From Agreia sp. COWG (GTDB taxonomy: Bacteria > Actinomycetota > Actinomycetes > Actinomycetales > Microbacteriaceae): a stretch of DNA of 64,000 nucleotides. Position numbers and translations under genes: made by a program. The number at the start of each line of letters is the position of its first letter. Positions within the stretch are counted from its first letter, which is position 1. The stretch covers positions 806,001 to 870,000 of the forward strand of contig NZ_LR882035.1 in assembly GCF_904528075.1 (NCBI RefSeq), given 5' to 3'. This document shows, one piece after another, positions 1-9,141 of the stretch. The notes under the pieces are model-generated. The model ran no database searches, was not told the DNA's origin, and saw nothing but the letters and a program-made list of their open reading frames with translations.

Positions 1-331
1 AAAACGGGGCGACGATGGCTGAGATGAACCCGGGGGCAGCGACGGCATCGTTATTGATCAGGATGACAACGTCGCCTGTCGAGTGTGCGATTCCGAGGTT
101 GACGCCGCCCGCGAAGCCGAGGTTCTTCGCGCTGTGCACGATCGTGTACTCGGGAAACAGTCGGGCGATGGCGTCAGCCGACCCGTCGCTCGATGCGTTG
201 TCGACGACGAGGACCTCCACCGTCGTTCCTGGAGCCTGCTGCTGCTTCAAGGACTCGAGGCACTCGAGCACGAACGCACCGCCGTTGAAATTCACGACAA
301 TGACTGTTGCCCGCACAGGGTCATGGGGCAT
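1..331 (-). CDS. Glycosyltransferase family 2, 5' part only (cut by window edge)
   Basis: The reverse strand reads an intact start of a GT-A fold glycosyltransferase whose C-terminus lies outside the window; 110 residues are visible. The N-terminal beta strand VIVVNFNGG is at residues 10-18, the nucleotide-binding DNASSDGS at 44-51 and the metal-binding NND motif at 93-95. This is the usual order for GT2 enzymes that transfer an activated sugar to a growing glycan on the cytoplasmic membrane face. The ATG at 331 is preceded by a GGAGG Shine-Dalgarno about 7 bases upstream. It is transcribed away from the WsaF-type gene at 413, with about 80 bases between the two starts. Donor and acceptor cannot be read from this fragment. 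Confidence 0.9.
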   Translation of the reverse strand, partial: MPHDPVRATVIVVNFNGGAFVLECLESLKQQQAPGTTVEVLVVDNASSDGSADAIARLFPEYTIVHSAKNLGFAGGVNLGIAHSTGDVVILINNDAVAAPGFISAIVAPF

Positions 332-412
332 GACGATTCCTCCGTCGTTCGGGTCAGAGACAGGTTACTAGCTGCGCGACGGTGCCGCGGAGGGGCCAAG
401 TACCATGGCACG

Positions 413-1645
413 GTGAGTTCACTTAAGAGGGTCTGGCAAGTTCTACGCGAGCAGGGCCCCATCGCCCTGTTGGCTCGGGTGGCACGGAGTCTGGCTCGCT
501 CCATCAAACCGATGCCCAATTCGGTTCCCATCCGGCTGCTGGTCAAGGTCGACGATGCGAGCGAAGTCGACTGGAGCACCCCTCACCCTGCCGTGGCCAC
601 CCCCCGGGTGGCGAAAGAGCACAAGCTCACGGTCGCCTGGATCATGTCGCCCCCCGGCGAGTCGAGCGGCGGTCACCAGAACATCTTTCGCTTCATGAGC
701 TACCTCGAGGCTGCGGGACACACGGTGAAGATCTACCTGTACAGCTCGTTGCATCCCTTCACCGTCGCCATCGTGAAGGACATGCTCGCGTCGTCACCGT
801 CCTACCCGAAGCTCCGGGCGAGCATCGAGGCCCATACCGGTCAAAGCGTGGGCGACGAGGTCGACGCGATCTTCGCGACAGGCTGGGAGACCGCGTACGC
901 ATCGTTCCGCGACCCGTCCCTGGCGCGTCGCTTCTATTTCGTGCAGGACTTCGAGCCCTTTTTCACACCGGTGGGTTCGGCCTCGGTGCTGGCCGAGAAC
1001 ACCTACCGGTTCGGATTTCACGGCATCACCGCGGGCGGTTACCTCTCGCACAAGCTGTCGACCGAGTACGGGATGCAGGCGTCCCACTACGATTTCGGCG
1101 CCGACAAGACTCTCTACAACATCACCAATACGGGCCATCGCAAAGAGATCTTCTTCTATGCGCGGCCGGTGACCGAGCGTCGAGGTTTCGAGTTGGGCAT
1201 CCTGGCCCTCGCGCACTTCGCCCGCGAGCGGCCGGACTACGTCATCAATCTGGCTGGCTGGGACGTGAGCTCGTACAAGATCCCCTTTCCCTACGTCAAC
1301 CTGCAAGATCTGCGCATCGACGAGTTGAACAGCGTCTACAACCGGTGCGCGGCCGGCCTCGTGATCTCGCTGACGAATATGTCGCTGCTGCCGCTCGAGC
1401 TGCTCGCATCCGGGGTCATTCCCGTCGTCAACGACGGTGCGAACAATCGCCTGGTGAGCGACAACGAGTTCATCGAGTACGCCGACCCGTCGCCCAAGGC
1501 CCTGGCGCGCAGGCTCGTCGACATCGTCGATAGAGAAGATCTCGTCGCGCACTCCCGCGCCGCATCCGCGAGCGTGGACGGCGCCGACTGGGACGCGGCC
1601 GGGACGCGGTTCGTCGAACTGTTCGAGGGTGCCGTTCGTGGCTAG
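413..1645 (+). CDS. WsaF-like glycosyltransferase (rhamnosyltransferase type)
   Basis: This 410-residue protein has the motif SGGHQNIFRF at residues 85-94, after MSPPGES. The motif is typical of WsaF-type glycosyltransferases (GT-B fold), which add rhamnose during S-layer glycan or rhamnan synthesis. A longer in-frame reading opens further upstream, but the sequence before residue 1 is arginine-rich and lies in the divergent intergenic space. I therefore chose the GTG at 413, which has a GAGGGG purine tract about 15 bases upstream. The C-terminal half has a GT-B-like signature (GLVISLTNMSLLPLELLA) followed by VIPVVNDGANN. The next gene overlaps the 3' end by 17 bases, so they are probably one operon. 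Rhamnose as the donor sugar is inferred from family membership. Confidence 0.82.
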   Translation: MSSLKRVWQVLREQGPIALLARVARSLARSIKPMPNSVPIRLLVKVDDASEVDWSTPHPAVATPRVAKEHKLTVAWIMSPPGESSGGHQNIFRFMSYLEAAGHTVKIYLYSSLHPFTVAIVKDMLASSPSYPKLRASIEAHTGQSVGDEVDAIFATGWETAYASFRDPSLARRFYFVQDFEPFFTPVGSASVLAENTYRFGFHGITAGGYLSHKLSTEYGMQASHYDFGADKTLYNITNTGHRKEIFFYARPVTERRGFELGILALAHFARERPDYVINLAGWDVSSYKIPFPYVNLQDLRIDELNSVYNRCAAGLVISLTNMSLLPLELLASGVIPVVNDGANNRLVSDNEFIEYADPSPKALARRLVDIVDREDLVAHSRAASASVDGADWDAAGTRFVELFEGAVRG

Positions 1646-2567
1646 CTGTCTCGTCATCGGTGCCAACGGATTTATCGGATCGCATCTGGTCGACGAACTG
1701 GTCGCCCTCGGGCATGAGGTCACCGCTTTCGACAGGTTCTCCGGTGGCGGACCGCCCATGTATTCCGCAGTGGGCGTGCGTCAGTTCGCCGGCGACTTTC
1801 TCAATCAGGCCGATGTGGCTGCGGCTGTCTCGGGCCAGCGATTCGTCTTTCACTTCGTGTCGACGACCACCCCCGCGACGGCCGAGGACGCTCCCACGCT
1901 CGACGTCCGCACGAATATCGCTTCCAGCATCGAGCTGTTCCAGCATTGCGTCGATGCCGGCGTCGAAAAGCTCTACTTCGCGTCGACGGGAGGCGCGATC
2001 TACGGGGATCAGGGCGGGGAGTCCTTCGCCGAGACGGCACTGGCCCTTCCCGTCTCGCCCTACGCAATCGGCAAGCTCGCGATCGAGGGCTACCTGCGGT
2101 ACTTCGGTACCAAATTCGGACTCGATTCCGTGTCCTTCCGTATCTCGAATCCCTATGGTCCGCGACAGCGGGCCAACAAGAAGCAAGGCGTGATTCCGAT
2201 CTTTCTCTCTCGGATAGCAGCGGGCGAACCCCTCGTCGTCTTCGGCGACGGAAGCATGGTGCGCGACTACCTGTACGTGGGGGACGCCGTGCGCATGATC
2301 GGGCAGACCGTCGGTCGGTCGACTCGTGAAAGCGTGTACAACATCGGCAGCGGCGAAGGCACGAGTGTGCGGGCACTGCTCGACGTGGTGACGCGGGTCA
2401 CGGGCATCACTCCCCTCGTCGAGGAGCGCGCTGTACCGTCCACGTTCCTGCAGCACGTCGTGCTCGACGCAGGTCGATTCAGGACCGAGTTCGGCTACGA
2501 CGAGTTCACCGACCTCGAAGACGGGATTGCCAGAACCTGGGAGACACTCGCCGGGGGCCGAAGATGA
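1629..2567 (+). CDS. NAD-dependent epimerase/dehydratase (sugar nucleotide)
   Basis: This is an extended short-chain dehydrogenase of 312 residues. It has the Rossmann motif GANGFIG at residues 11-17 and the catalytic YxxxK (Y145, K149). The late segment RDYLYVGDAV is typical of the GalE/RmlD-like epimerase group. It would convert one nucleotide sugar to another in the cytoplasm for the surrounding glycosyltransferases. The GTG at 1629 overlaps the upstream gene; a second GTG at 1638 is also possible. The stop overlaps the next start by 4 bases (ATGA), indicating translational coupling. The exact substrate (UDP- or dTDP-sugar) cannot be assigned from sequence alone. Confidence 0.88.
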   Translation: MPFVASCLVIGANGFIGSHLVDELVALGHEVTAFDRFSGGGPPMYSAVGVRQFAGDFLNQADVAAAVSGQRFVFHFVSTTTPATAEDAPTLDVRTNIASSIELFQHCVDAGVEKLYFASTGGAIYGDQGGESFAETALALPVSPYAIGKLAIEGYLRYFGTKFGLDSVSFRISNPYGPRQRANKKQGVIPIFLSRIAAGEPLVVFGDGSMVRDYLYVGDAVRMIGQTVGRSTRESVYNIGSGEGTSVRALLDVVTRVTGITPLVEERAVPSTFLQHVVLDAGRFRTEFGYDEFTDLEDGIARTWETLAGGRR

Positions 2568-3580
2568 GCCAGAAGCAGCCAGAGGTGCAGCAGGCCTCGA
2601 TGCTCGTGACGGTGGCGGTGCTCACCTTCAACGGTGACACGTACCTCGAGGAGATCCTGTCGGCCGTCGAGCGGCAGGCCATCGACGGCGACGTCGACAT
2701 CCTGGTGATCGATTCCGGCTCTACCGACCGCACCCTCGAGATCGTCGCCCGCCATCCTCGGGTCCGGCTCCACGAGATCCCGAACAGCGAATTCGGACAC
2801 GGAAGAACGAGGAATCTGGCCGCTCGCCTCGCGCACGGAGAGTTCATCGCCTTTCTCACCCACGACGCCATCCCGAGTTCCACGTGGTGGCTGCGAGAGT
2901 TGCTCGCGCCCATGCGGCACACCGGTGCCGAGGTGAAGGCGGTCATGGGCAAGCAGATCCCTCGCCCCGGCTGCTTTCCCCTGCTGAAGTACGAGATCCG
3001 TGGTGTGTTCGCCGGGTTCGGGCCGGATTTCGGCACGACCATCTTCTTCGACGACGGCTCGCCGAGTAACCAGGGTCTCCTCGATGCGCTGTCGTTCTAC
3101 TCCGACGTGAACTCCGCCACCCTCACGTCATTTCTCCGCAACGTCATCCCGTATCGAGATGTGCGTTACTCCGAGGACATGCTCTTCGGCCAAGACCTCA
3201 TCCAGGCCGGGTACAAGAAGGCATACGCGCCCCGGGGCGCGGTGATCCACTCCAACGACCTCTCTCTCGATGAGTACGGCATGCGCATGTTCGACGAGAC
3301 CGTCGCCCTGCGCCAGATCGGAAAGCCGATCCCCCCGATGCGTCGACGTGCGCAGTTGCGGATGACGGTCAGAGGGATCGTCGCCGACAGCATCAGGATC
3401 ATGCGAGACCCGGATTTTCGCACGCTCGAACGCCTGGGATGGATCGCTCGCAACCCCCTGTATCACCGTGCGAAGTGGCGCGCCTATCGCGCCGCGACGA
3501 TGGTCGATCTGACCAATGACGAGGCGATCAGGGCTGGCTCTCTCGAACACCGCAGATCGGCTGGAAGCCCGCCGCGCTGA
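2564..3580 (+). CDS. Glycosyltransferase family 2 (rhamnosyltransferase-like)
   Basis: A 338-residue GT-A glycosyltransferase. VTVAVLTFNGD opens the fold, DSGSTD at residues 50-55 is the nucleotide-binding site, and FLTHDA near 97-102 is the DxD-like motif. The segment FGHGRTRNLAA is characteristic of bacterial rhamnosyltransferases of the RfbF/RgpB type. It overlaps the upstream epimerase by 4 bases and so belongs to the same operon. No membrane span is apparent, so it probably acts at the inner face of the membrane on a lipid-linked acceptor. The C-terminal 70 residues are basic and may help membrane association. The family call is firm; rhamnose as the donor is an inference. Confidence 0.87.
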   Translation: MSQKQPEVQQASMLVTVAVLTFNGDTYLEEILSAVERQAIDGDVDILVIDSGSTDRTLEIVARHPRVRLHEIPNSEFGHGRTRNLAARLAHGEFIAFLTHDAIPSSTWWLRELLAPMRHTGAEVKAVMGKQIPRPGCFPLLKYEIRGVFAGFGPDFGTTIFFDDGSPSNQGLLDALSFYSDVNSATLTSFLRNVIPYRDVRYSEDMLFGQDLIQAGYKKAYAPRGAVIHSNDLSLDEYGMRMFDETVALRQIGKPIPPMRRRAQLRMTVRGIVADSIRIMRDPDFRTLERLGWIARNPLYHRAKWRAYRAATMVDLTNDEAIRAGSLEHRRSAGSPPR

Positions 3581-3606
3581 CAACCGCAGCCCCGTCATTA
3601 GGAGGA

Positions 3607-3648
3607 ATGACGAAATCCAGCGATGATTCTCGGCAGAGGTTCATTTAG
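3607..3648 (+). CDS. Possible 13-codon upstream ORF / leader peptide
   Basis: A very strong ribosome binding site (AGGAGGA) lies directly before ATG at 3607. The reading frame is MTKSSDDSRQRFI followed by TAG at 3646. It ends 20 bases before the TTG start of the CWB2 protease and could couple or attenuate its translation. No homology is claimed. It may be chance, or the remnant of an older start for the protease. Confidence 0.3.
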   Translation: MTKSSDDSRQRFI

Positions 3649-3668
3649 CGTCTAGGTCTGGGGTCTTC

Positions 3669-5999
3669 TTGCAGCGCTTCTTTTCTCTTCTCACCATCAT
3701 CGCCGTGACCACGGTCGCGGGCGTCGTACTTCCTGCTGGCGCCTCGAACGCCGACACACTCGACCCGACGGACAGCCCGCCCGTCGTCATGGGTGTCTAC
3801 CCTCCCGAAGAATTCGCGCCGGAGGCCTCGACCCTCGATCCGGGTCTTGTCGATGCGATCCAGCGTGACCTCGGGCAGTCTGGCGAGCAGTATCTCGCGT
3901 CCGCGGCCGCGGCCTCCGATGCGTCGTATGTCATCGAAGACCTCGGAGACGAGGGCCATCCGATCCTCGGCTCCCAGCTGAACGGTACGCAGCTCACCGT
4001 CTTCGTCGGCAGTGGGGACACCGACACCGCGGCGGCGGCGCAGCAAGCCGGGGCCACCGTCGCCTACGGCAGCCCGCCCGCGCTCGACATCGACACGACG
4101 AGCGTGGTGCCACTCGCAGACCTCTACGACGGCCAGGGGTGGGGTTATCAGAACTCGGGAGGCGGCGCCGCCTGCTCCGTCGGCTTCGTGGGGACGGGCC
4201 CCTCGGCGGCGCGGCAGTTCGTCACCGCGGGCCACTGCTTTCCCCCGGGAACCGCCATCACGGGGCAGGCTTTCGCCCTGAACCAGAGTGCCGCGGGGGC
4301 CCCTCTCTCCCGGGGTGCCGACCTCGGCCTGCCGATCGCGTCCTCTTTCCAGTTCGGCGGGGGAAGCGATTCGGGTCTCGTCTCGGTGAACTCGTCGTGG
4401 ACGCTCAAACCGCAGGCACTGACGTGGGGCAACGGAACCGGCGCTGCCCTGGCGACAGCACCGATCGCTGTGACGGACAGCCGCGCAGCGGTGACGGGTG
4501 CGAGCCTCTGCAAGTCCGGCGAGCGTACGGGATGGAGTTGCGGCACGATCCTCGCTGTCGACTACGACATCAGCGTCGGCAGCAACACCGTGAACTCGAT
4601 CATCGCCACGACCTGCGCCGATCATGGCGACAGCGGCGGCGCTGCCCTGTCCGGGAGCACGGCGATCGGCATCACCTCGGCCGGCACCGATACGAGCACG
4701 GTGCCGTGCGGCTCGGAGAACTATTTCTCGTCGTATTTCCCCATGGTGTCGACCGCCGGAAAGGCGAGCGTCAACTCGGCGCAGAGGAATTGGGAGCCTC
4801 TCGTGACGGTGGCCCCGCCCGTGGTGACCAGCCCGCCCTCCGGGGCCAGCATCATCCAGGGTGGCAGTATGACGGGCACCCTTGCGGCCGGTAACGCAAC
4901 GAACAGGGTGACCGTCACCATCTCAGGCGACACGTCTGGCCCGAGGATCGCCGCCGTCGCCGCGGGCGGCGCATGGGCGGTCCCCCTCACCGGATTGCCG
5001 GTGGGAACCTACAACTACACCGCCACTGCGCGTTGGAACACCTATTCGGTGTCGTCCACGACGAGCGGCACCTTCACCGTCGTTCCCAGGCCCTCGACCA
5101 GCCGCCTGTCCGGAGACGACAGATACGCCACCTCCGTGGCCATCGCCAAGGCGTCCTATCCCGGTTCGGCCGACACCGTCTACGTGGCGACGGGTGAGAA
5201 CTATCCCGACGCCCTGAGCGCCGCGCCGGCCGCTGTCGCAGAGGGGGCGCCGCTGCTGCTCGTCCCCTCGTCGAGCGTGCCCCAGAGCGTCACGGACGAG
5301 ATCACCTCGCTGCGGCCGAAGACGGTCGTGGTGGTGGGCGGACCGGCGGCCATCTCGGACTCGGTGGTGGCAGACCTGTCGGCGCTGTCCTCCGGCGGGG
5401 CGGTTCGAGTGTCGGGCAACACCCGATACGAGACCTCACGCCTCATATCTGAACGGGCGTTCGGGCCCTCCCTGACATCGGCCTATGTCGCGACGGGGGC
5501 GAATTTTCCCGACGCCTTGTCCGCCAGTGCTGTGGCGGCCGGGCGCGGGGCGCCCGTCATCCTCGTGCCGGGGGCAGCCAGCTCCGTCGATTCCGACACG
5601 ACATCGTTCATCAGCAGTCGGGGAATCAGTTCGATCGTCATAGCGGGAGGCACTGCCGCGGTCTCATCTCAAATCGAAGCACAGCTCAAGACCGTCCCCG
5701 GAGTCTCCGTGCAGCGCCTGGCCGGTCAAGGTCGGTCGCAGACCTCGGCAGCCATAAACGAGGCCTCCTTCACGACGAGCTCCGAGGTCTACCTGGCGAC
5801 GGGCTCCACCTTCCCCGATGCGCTGGCCGGAGCGGCACTCGCCGGTCTGAAGAAAGCCCCGTTGTATGTGATTCCCACTCAGTGCCTCCCGTCCTACGTG
5901 CTCGATGACATCGCCCACCTCGGGGCCGGTACGGTGACAGCGCTCGGCGGCTTCGCCGCTCTGGCAGAGCCGGTCGACAGTCTCACCAGCTGCGGCTGA
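3669..5999 (+). CDS. Secreted trypsin-like serine protease with three CWB2 cell-wall-binding repeats
   Basis: A 776-residue exported protein. Residues 1-28 form a signal peptide (hydrophobic core followed by PAGASNA). A chymotrypsin-fold domain follows, with VTAGHC around His189, a candidate Asp near 234 and GDSGG at 320-324 (Ser322). This resembles the alpha-lytic/streptogrisin group, and residues 30-150 could be a propeptide. An Ig-like segment spans about 378-473. Three cell wall binding repeat 2 units (PF04122 type) run from about 480 to the end, beginning RLSGDDRYATS, RVSGNTRYETS and RLAGQGRSQTS. CWB2 repeats anchor proteins non-covalently to wall polymers. The start is a TTG; a tiny ORF with a far better ribosome site sits just upstream. 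It lies between glycosyltransferase genes, consistent with anchoring on the polymer made there. Confidence 0.88.
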   Translation: MQRFFSLLTIIAVTTVAGVVLPAGASNADTLDPTDSPPVVMGVYPPEEFAPEASTLDPGLVDAIQRDLGQSGEQYLASAAAASDASYVIEDLGDEGHPILGSQLNGTQLTVFVGSGDTDTAAAAQQAGATVAYGSPPALDIDTTSVVPLADLYDGQGWGYQNSGGGAACSVGFVGTGPSAARQFVTAGHCFPPGTAITGQAFALNQSAAGAPLSRGADLGLPIASSFQFGGGSDSGLVSVNSSWTLKPQALTWGNGTGAALATAPIAVTDSRAAVTGASLCKSGERTGWSCGTILAVDYDISVGSNTVNSIIATTCADHGDSGGAALSGSTAIGITSAGTDTSTVPCGSENYFSSYFPMVSTAGKASVNSAQRNWEPLVTVAPPVVTSPPSGASIIQGGSMTGTLAAGNATNRVTVTISGDTSGPRIAAVAAGGAWAVPLTGLPVGTYNYTATARWNTYSVSSTTSGTFTVVPRPSTSRLSGDDRYATSVAIAKASYPGSADTVYVATGENYPDALSAAPAAVAEGAPLLLVPSSSVPQSVTDEITSLRPKTVVVVGGPAAISDSVVADLSALSSGGAVRVSGNTRYETSRLISERAFGPSLTSAYVATGANFPDALSASAVAAGRGAPVILVPGAASSVDSDTTSFISSRGISSIVIAGGTAAVSSQIEAQLKTVPGVSVQRLAGQGRSQTSAAINEASFTTSSEVYLATGSTFPDALAGAALAGLKKAPLYVIPTQCLPSYVLDDIAHLGAGTVTALGGFAALAEPVDSLTSCG

Positions 6000-6016
6000 C
6001 ACCGGAGACGCTCGGG

Positions 6017-6022
6017 TATCCT
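6017..6022 (+). promoter_or_regulatory. Candidate -10 box TATCCT upstream of glycosyltransferase at 6080
   Basis: TATCCT lies about 57 bases before the start codon and 18 bases after the preceding stop. The same hexamer occurs before two other genes of this locus (6950 and 15880). No convincing -35 is visible at 16-18 bases. Confidence 0.35.
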
Positions 6023-6079
6023 GTGATCGGTCCGGAGCGTTCCCGGGAATCATCGAGCGATCGAAGCGAGCATCATGGA

Positions 6080-6943
6080 ATGGGCAGTGTGATCCGCAGA
6101 AGAGCCAGATCGCTCGTGAATCGTGTCCGTGGCAGGCTGGAGCGCGACGCGTGGGCTCGTGCCTACGCCCGCGGCTATCGTCGAGCCGTGCGGCTCGATG
6201 TTCTGTCGGGCGCTGTGGAGTCACGGAGCGTGCCGGTCGTGATGTGCCTGTGGAACAGGCCTGATCGCATCGACACGATCCTGCGACAGCTTGATTCGCA
6301 AGACGGCGACGTGGGAGTGCGTCTCATGCTCTGGAACAACAAGCCGAGCAATGACGCACGCTATCGCGAGGCGATCGCTTCGTACGCCAGGACGGGCTCG
6401 CTGCACAGCATCGAATATCGCGTCAGCAGGCAGAACCTCGGTGGTGTCGCCAGGTTCTTCGTCGCTCGGCAGCTGGTGCGCGAAGGGTCGAACGACCCGT
6501 TCATCATGCTCGATGACGACCAGGACATCTCGAGCAGCTTCGTCGGTGATCTCCGAGCGGCCTACGAACCACGGACCTACGCCGGCTGGTGGGCCTTCAT
6601 GAACCATGGCTCGTACGTCGAGCGCAGTGCCGTTGCAGACGGCGAGCCGGCCAGCTATGTGGGCACAGGTGGATCCATCTGCGATCCGGCCCTCGTCATG
6701 TCGCCGGGCTTCTTCGAGGAGCTGCCGCATCCGTTCGCCTTCGTCGAGGATCTGTGGGCATCCGCGCGCGCGCTCAAGCTGGGGTGGCGAGTCCGTAAGG
6801 TCGAGACCACCATCTCCTTCGTCCAGGAGGAGCTGAACCAGTTCAATAACATCCTGCAGTTGAAGGTCGACTTCTACGAGGAACTCGCTGATGCCGTTCC
6901 CCTTCTGCGCGGCGCCGACGCCCCAGGCTCCCTCCCGGCCTGA
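6080..6943 (+). CDS. Glycosyltransferase (GT-A, family 2-like)
   Basis: A 287-residue soluble glycosyltransferase from the ATG at 6080; an in-frame GTG at 6023 would add an unlikely arginine/serine-rich leader. The central region has VPVVMCLWNRPDRIDTIL, then LWNNKPS, then a clear metal-binding motif in IMLDDDQDIS. The C-terminal part, GTGGSICDPALV followed by FAFVEDLWAS, resembles the acceptor-side region of GT2 enzymes. The first 45 residues are basic (RRRARSLVNRVRGRLER) and may bind the membrane surface. It is flanked by the CWB2 protease and the Wzm permease on the same strand. It probably adds a sugar to the polysaccharide exported by the following transporter; the specificity is unknown. 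Confidence 0.83.
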   Translation: MGSVIRRRARSLVNRVRGRLERDAWARAYARGYRRAVRLDVLSGAVESRSVPVVMCLWNRPDRIDTILRQLDSQDGDVGVRLMLWNNKPSNDARYREAIASYARTGSLHSIEYRVSRQNLGGVARFFVARQLVREGSNDPFIMLDDDQDISSSFVGDLRAAYEPRTYAGWWAFMNHGSYVERSAVADGEPASYVGTGGSICDPALVMSPGFFEELPHPFAFVEDLWASARALKLGWRVRKVETTISFVQEELNQFNNILQLKVDFYEELADAVPLLRGADAPGSLPA

Positions 6944-6949
6944 CTGTTG

Positions 6950-6955
6950 TATCCT
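6950..6955 (+). promoter_or_regulatory. Candidate -10 box TATCCT upstream of wzm
   Basis: TATCCT sits just after the upstream stop codon and about 57 bases before the chosen wzm start, almost the same distance as for the gene at 6080. The -35 region is not recognisable. Confidence 0.35.
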
Positions 6956-7012
6956 CAGACCTGGCTCTCGGAGAGAGCTGATCGTGCAACTGGCTTGGAG
7001 GCCATGAAACAG

Positions 7013-7924
7013 ATGGCTGCGATTGACGAAACCGCCGAGGCTCGACGAAGTCGACTCGCCTCACTGCCGTGGGAAGACGCTGGTACCCCGTCCGGAGGCC
7101 TGACCGGCACGACCTCACAGCTCCGCGACATCTGGAAGCACCGAGAGCTCCTCGGACTGTTGACCCGCCGGGAACTGAAGGCTCGATACAAGGACAGCGC
7201 GCTCGGGTTCTTCTGGAGCCTCATGAAGCCGCTCACGCAGCTGCTGATCTACGCGGTGGTCGTAGGGGAGTTCCTCGGGGCTGCGCGAAACGTGCAGAAC
7301 TTCGCCATCTACCTCTTCGCCGGTCTCACCGTCTACCTGCTCTTCAGCGAGGTCGTCGCCGGGGCCACCTCGTCGATCATCGCGAACTCCGGGTTGGTGA
7401 AGAAGGTCTATCTCCCCCGAGAGATCTTCCCCCTGTCGGCGGTCGGTTCTGCGGTATTCAACTTCCTCATCCAGTTCGTGGTCTTACTGGTCGCGGCCTC
7501 CATCTTCGGCACACTCCAGTTCGGCCCCCATCTTCTCTTCGGCGTGGGAGCGTTCCTCGTCATCCTCATCTACGCGACCGCCCTGGGCATCATGCTCTCC
7601 GCCGTCAACGTCTACCTCAGAGACATCCAGTACCTCATCGAGATCGTCCTGATGCTCTTCATGTGGGGCAGCCCCATCCTGTATCACTGGTCGTTCGCTA
7701 CCGAGAAGATGCCGGTGTGGCTGGCCGATATCTACCTCAACAACCCGGTGACGCTGGCGGTCATCGGATTCCAGGAGGCCTTCTGGGCCCCGGGCAGCAA
7801 CGCTGTGCCGCTCGATAACCTGGCCCTCAGATTGCTGATCGCTGGAGCTGTCGGGGTCTTTTTCCTCTTCGTGGCCCAGCGCGTATTCTCGAAGTTGCAG
7901 GGCAACTTCGCACAGGAGCTGTAA
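7013..7924 (+). CDS. wzm: ABC-2 type polysaccharide export permease (Wzm/TagG family)
   Basis: About 303 residues with six predicted membrane segments in the second two-thirds. The hallmark entry sequence of this family is present: WKHRELLGLLTRRELKARYKDS followed by LGFFWSLMKPL. Later come MLSAVNVYLRDIQYL and LMLFMWGSPI. Wzm-type permeases pair with a Wzt ATPase to move lipid-linked polysaccharide or teichoic acid across the membrane. The start is uncertain: GGAGG at 6997-7001 is 2 bases before the ATG at 7004 and 11 bases before the ATG at 7013; I prefer 7013. The ATPase gene follows after 3 bases, so the two are co-transcribed. Confidence 0.93.
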   Translation: MAAIDETAEARRSRLASLPWEDAGTPSGGLTGTTSQLRDIWKHRELLGLLTRRELKARYKDSALGFFWSLMKPLTQLLIYAVVVGEFLGAARNVQNFAIYLFAGLTVYLLFSEVVAGATSSIIANSGLVKKVYLPREIFPLSAVGSAVFNFLIQFVVLLVAASIFGTLQFGPHLLFGVGAFLVILIYATALGIMLSAVNVYLRDIQYLIEIVLMLFMWGSPILYHWSFATEKMPVWLADIYLNNPVTLAVIGFQEAFWAPGSNAVPLDNLALRLLIAGAVGVFFLFVAQRVFSKLQGNFAQEL

Positions 7925-7927
7925 ACG

Positions 7928-9115
7928 ATGACCCTCTCTGTCCCCGTCGTGCAAGTACACGACGTCTCGAAGCGCTTCGTCATCCGCAAGGAGAAGAGCC
8001 TCAAAGAGCGCATTCTGAACTCCGGCCGATCGAAGCAGTTCAAAGAAGACTTCTGGGCCTTGAAGAACGTCGATCTCGAAATCGAGTCCGGGTCGACGAT
8101 CGGCCTCATGGGCTCGAACGGTTCGGGTAAGAGCACCCTGCTGAAGGCCATCGGAGGCATCATCGAGCCCACCAGCGGCTTCGTGAAGCGTCGCGGGCGC
8201 CTCGCCGCCCTGCTCGAGCTCGGAGCCGGATTCCACCCGGATCTGACCGGGCGAGAAAATGTCTACCTGAACGCATCGATCCTCGGCCTCTCACGCAAGC
8301 AGACCGATTTCTTCTTCGACGACATCGTCGAGTTCTCGGGTATCGAGACCTTCATCGACACGCAGGTCAAGTTCTACTCGAGCGGAATGTACATGAGGCT
8401 GGCGTTCGCCGTCGCCATCCACGTCGATCCAGACCTCCTGCTTGTCGACGAGGTCCTCGCCGTCGGTGACGAGGCCTTCCAGCGCAAATGCCTCGACAAG
8501 ATTCGGTCCTTCCAGGCCGAAGGCCGCACGATCATCCTCGTCACGCACTCACTCGGCCAGGTGCAGGAGTTGTGCGACAGGGCGGTGCTCCTGAACGCCG
8601 GAGCCGTGGTCTTCGACGGAGAGCCGCACAAGGCGACGGTTAAGTTTCGCGACATCCTCGAAGACCGACGGCTCGAAGAGGTGTCGAACCACGTCGAAGA
8701 AGAGGTCAATCAGGGCGAGATCACGAACGTATCGCTCGCCGTCGCGGGCAAAGGCCGAGGCGCCAAGGTGGTTCCCGGGGATGACCTCGAGATCTCGATG
8801 ACTTTCGAGCACAAGACGGGCCTCGACAACTGGATGGCTGCGCTGCAGATCGACAGCGTCTCTGGTCAGGTGGTCTACGGGACGACCACGCATCGCGCGG
8901 GACTCACCCTCAAGCCGCTCCGCGACGCTCAGACCGTCACGTTCACCCTGCGTGATGTCAACTTCGGCAGCGGCAAGTACTTCATCAGCGCGTCGCTGAT
9001 GAACACAGCCGGTGTCCACATCCACGACCTCGTTCAGGCGGTTGCCTTCGATGTGCCGTACTACGACCTCGCGGTGGGAACCGTGTACGTCAAGACTGAG
9101 GTGTCGGCCGGCTGA
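7928..9115 (+). CDS. wzt: ABC transporter ATP-binding protein with C-terminal substrate domain (Wzt)
   Basis: A 395-residue protein with an ABC ATPase in the first 240 residues: Walker A GSNGSGKST at 62-70, a signature region SSGMYMRLAF at 151-160 and Walker B LLLVDE at 170-175. The SSGM form of the signature is usual for polysaccharide exporters. Residues from about 255 form a beta-rich domain (ISMTFEHKTG, GSGKYFISASL) matching the carbohydrate-binding domain that Wzt proteins use to recognise a finished or modified glycan chain end. This suggests chain-end-coupled export rather than a simple TagH-type ATPase. It begins 3 bases after wzm stops and ends the plus-strand operon, facing the convergent epimerase gene. 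Confidence 0.93.
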   Translation: MTLSVPVVQVHDVSKRFVIRKEKSLKERILNSGRSKQFKEDFWALKNVDLEIESGSTIGLMGSNGSGKSTLLKAIGGIIEPTSGFVKRRGRLAALLELGAGFHPDLTGRENVYLNASILGLSRKQTDFFFDDIVEFSGIETFIDTQVKFYSSGMYMRLAFAVAIHVDPDLLLVDEVLAVGDEAFQRKCLDKIRSFQAEGRTIILVTHSLGQVQELCDRAVLLNAGAVVFDGEPHKATVKFRDILEDRRLEEVSNHVEEEVNQGEITNVSLAVAGKGRGAKVVPGDDLEISMTFEHKTGLDNWMAALQIDSVSGQVVYGTTTHRAGLTLKPLRDAQTVTFTLRDVNFGSGKYFISASLMNTAGVHIHDLVQAVAFDVPYYDLAVGTVYVKTEVSAG

Positions 9116-9141
9116 CACCCCCGCCTTGACGTACTGCTGGG

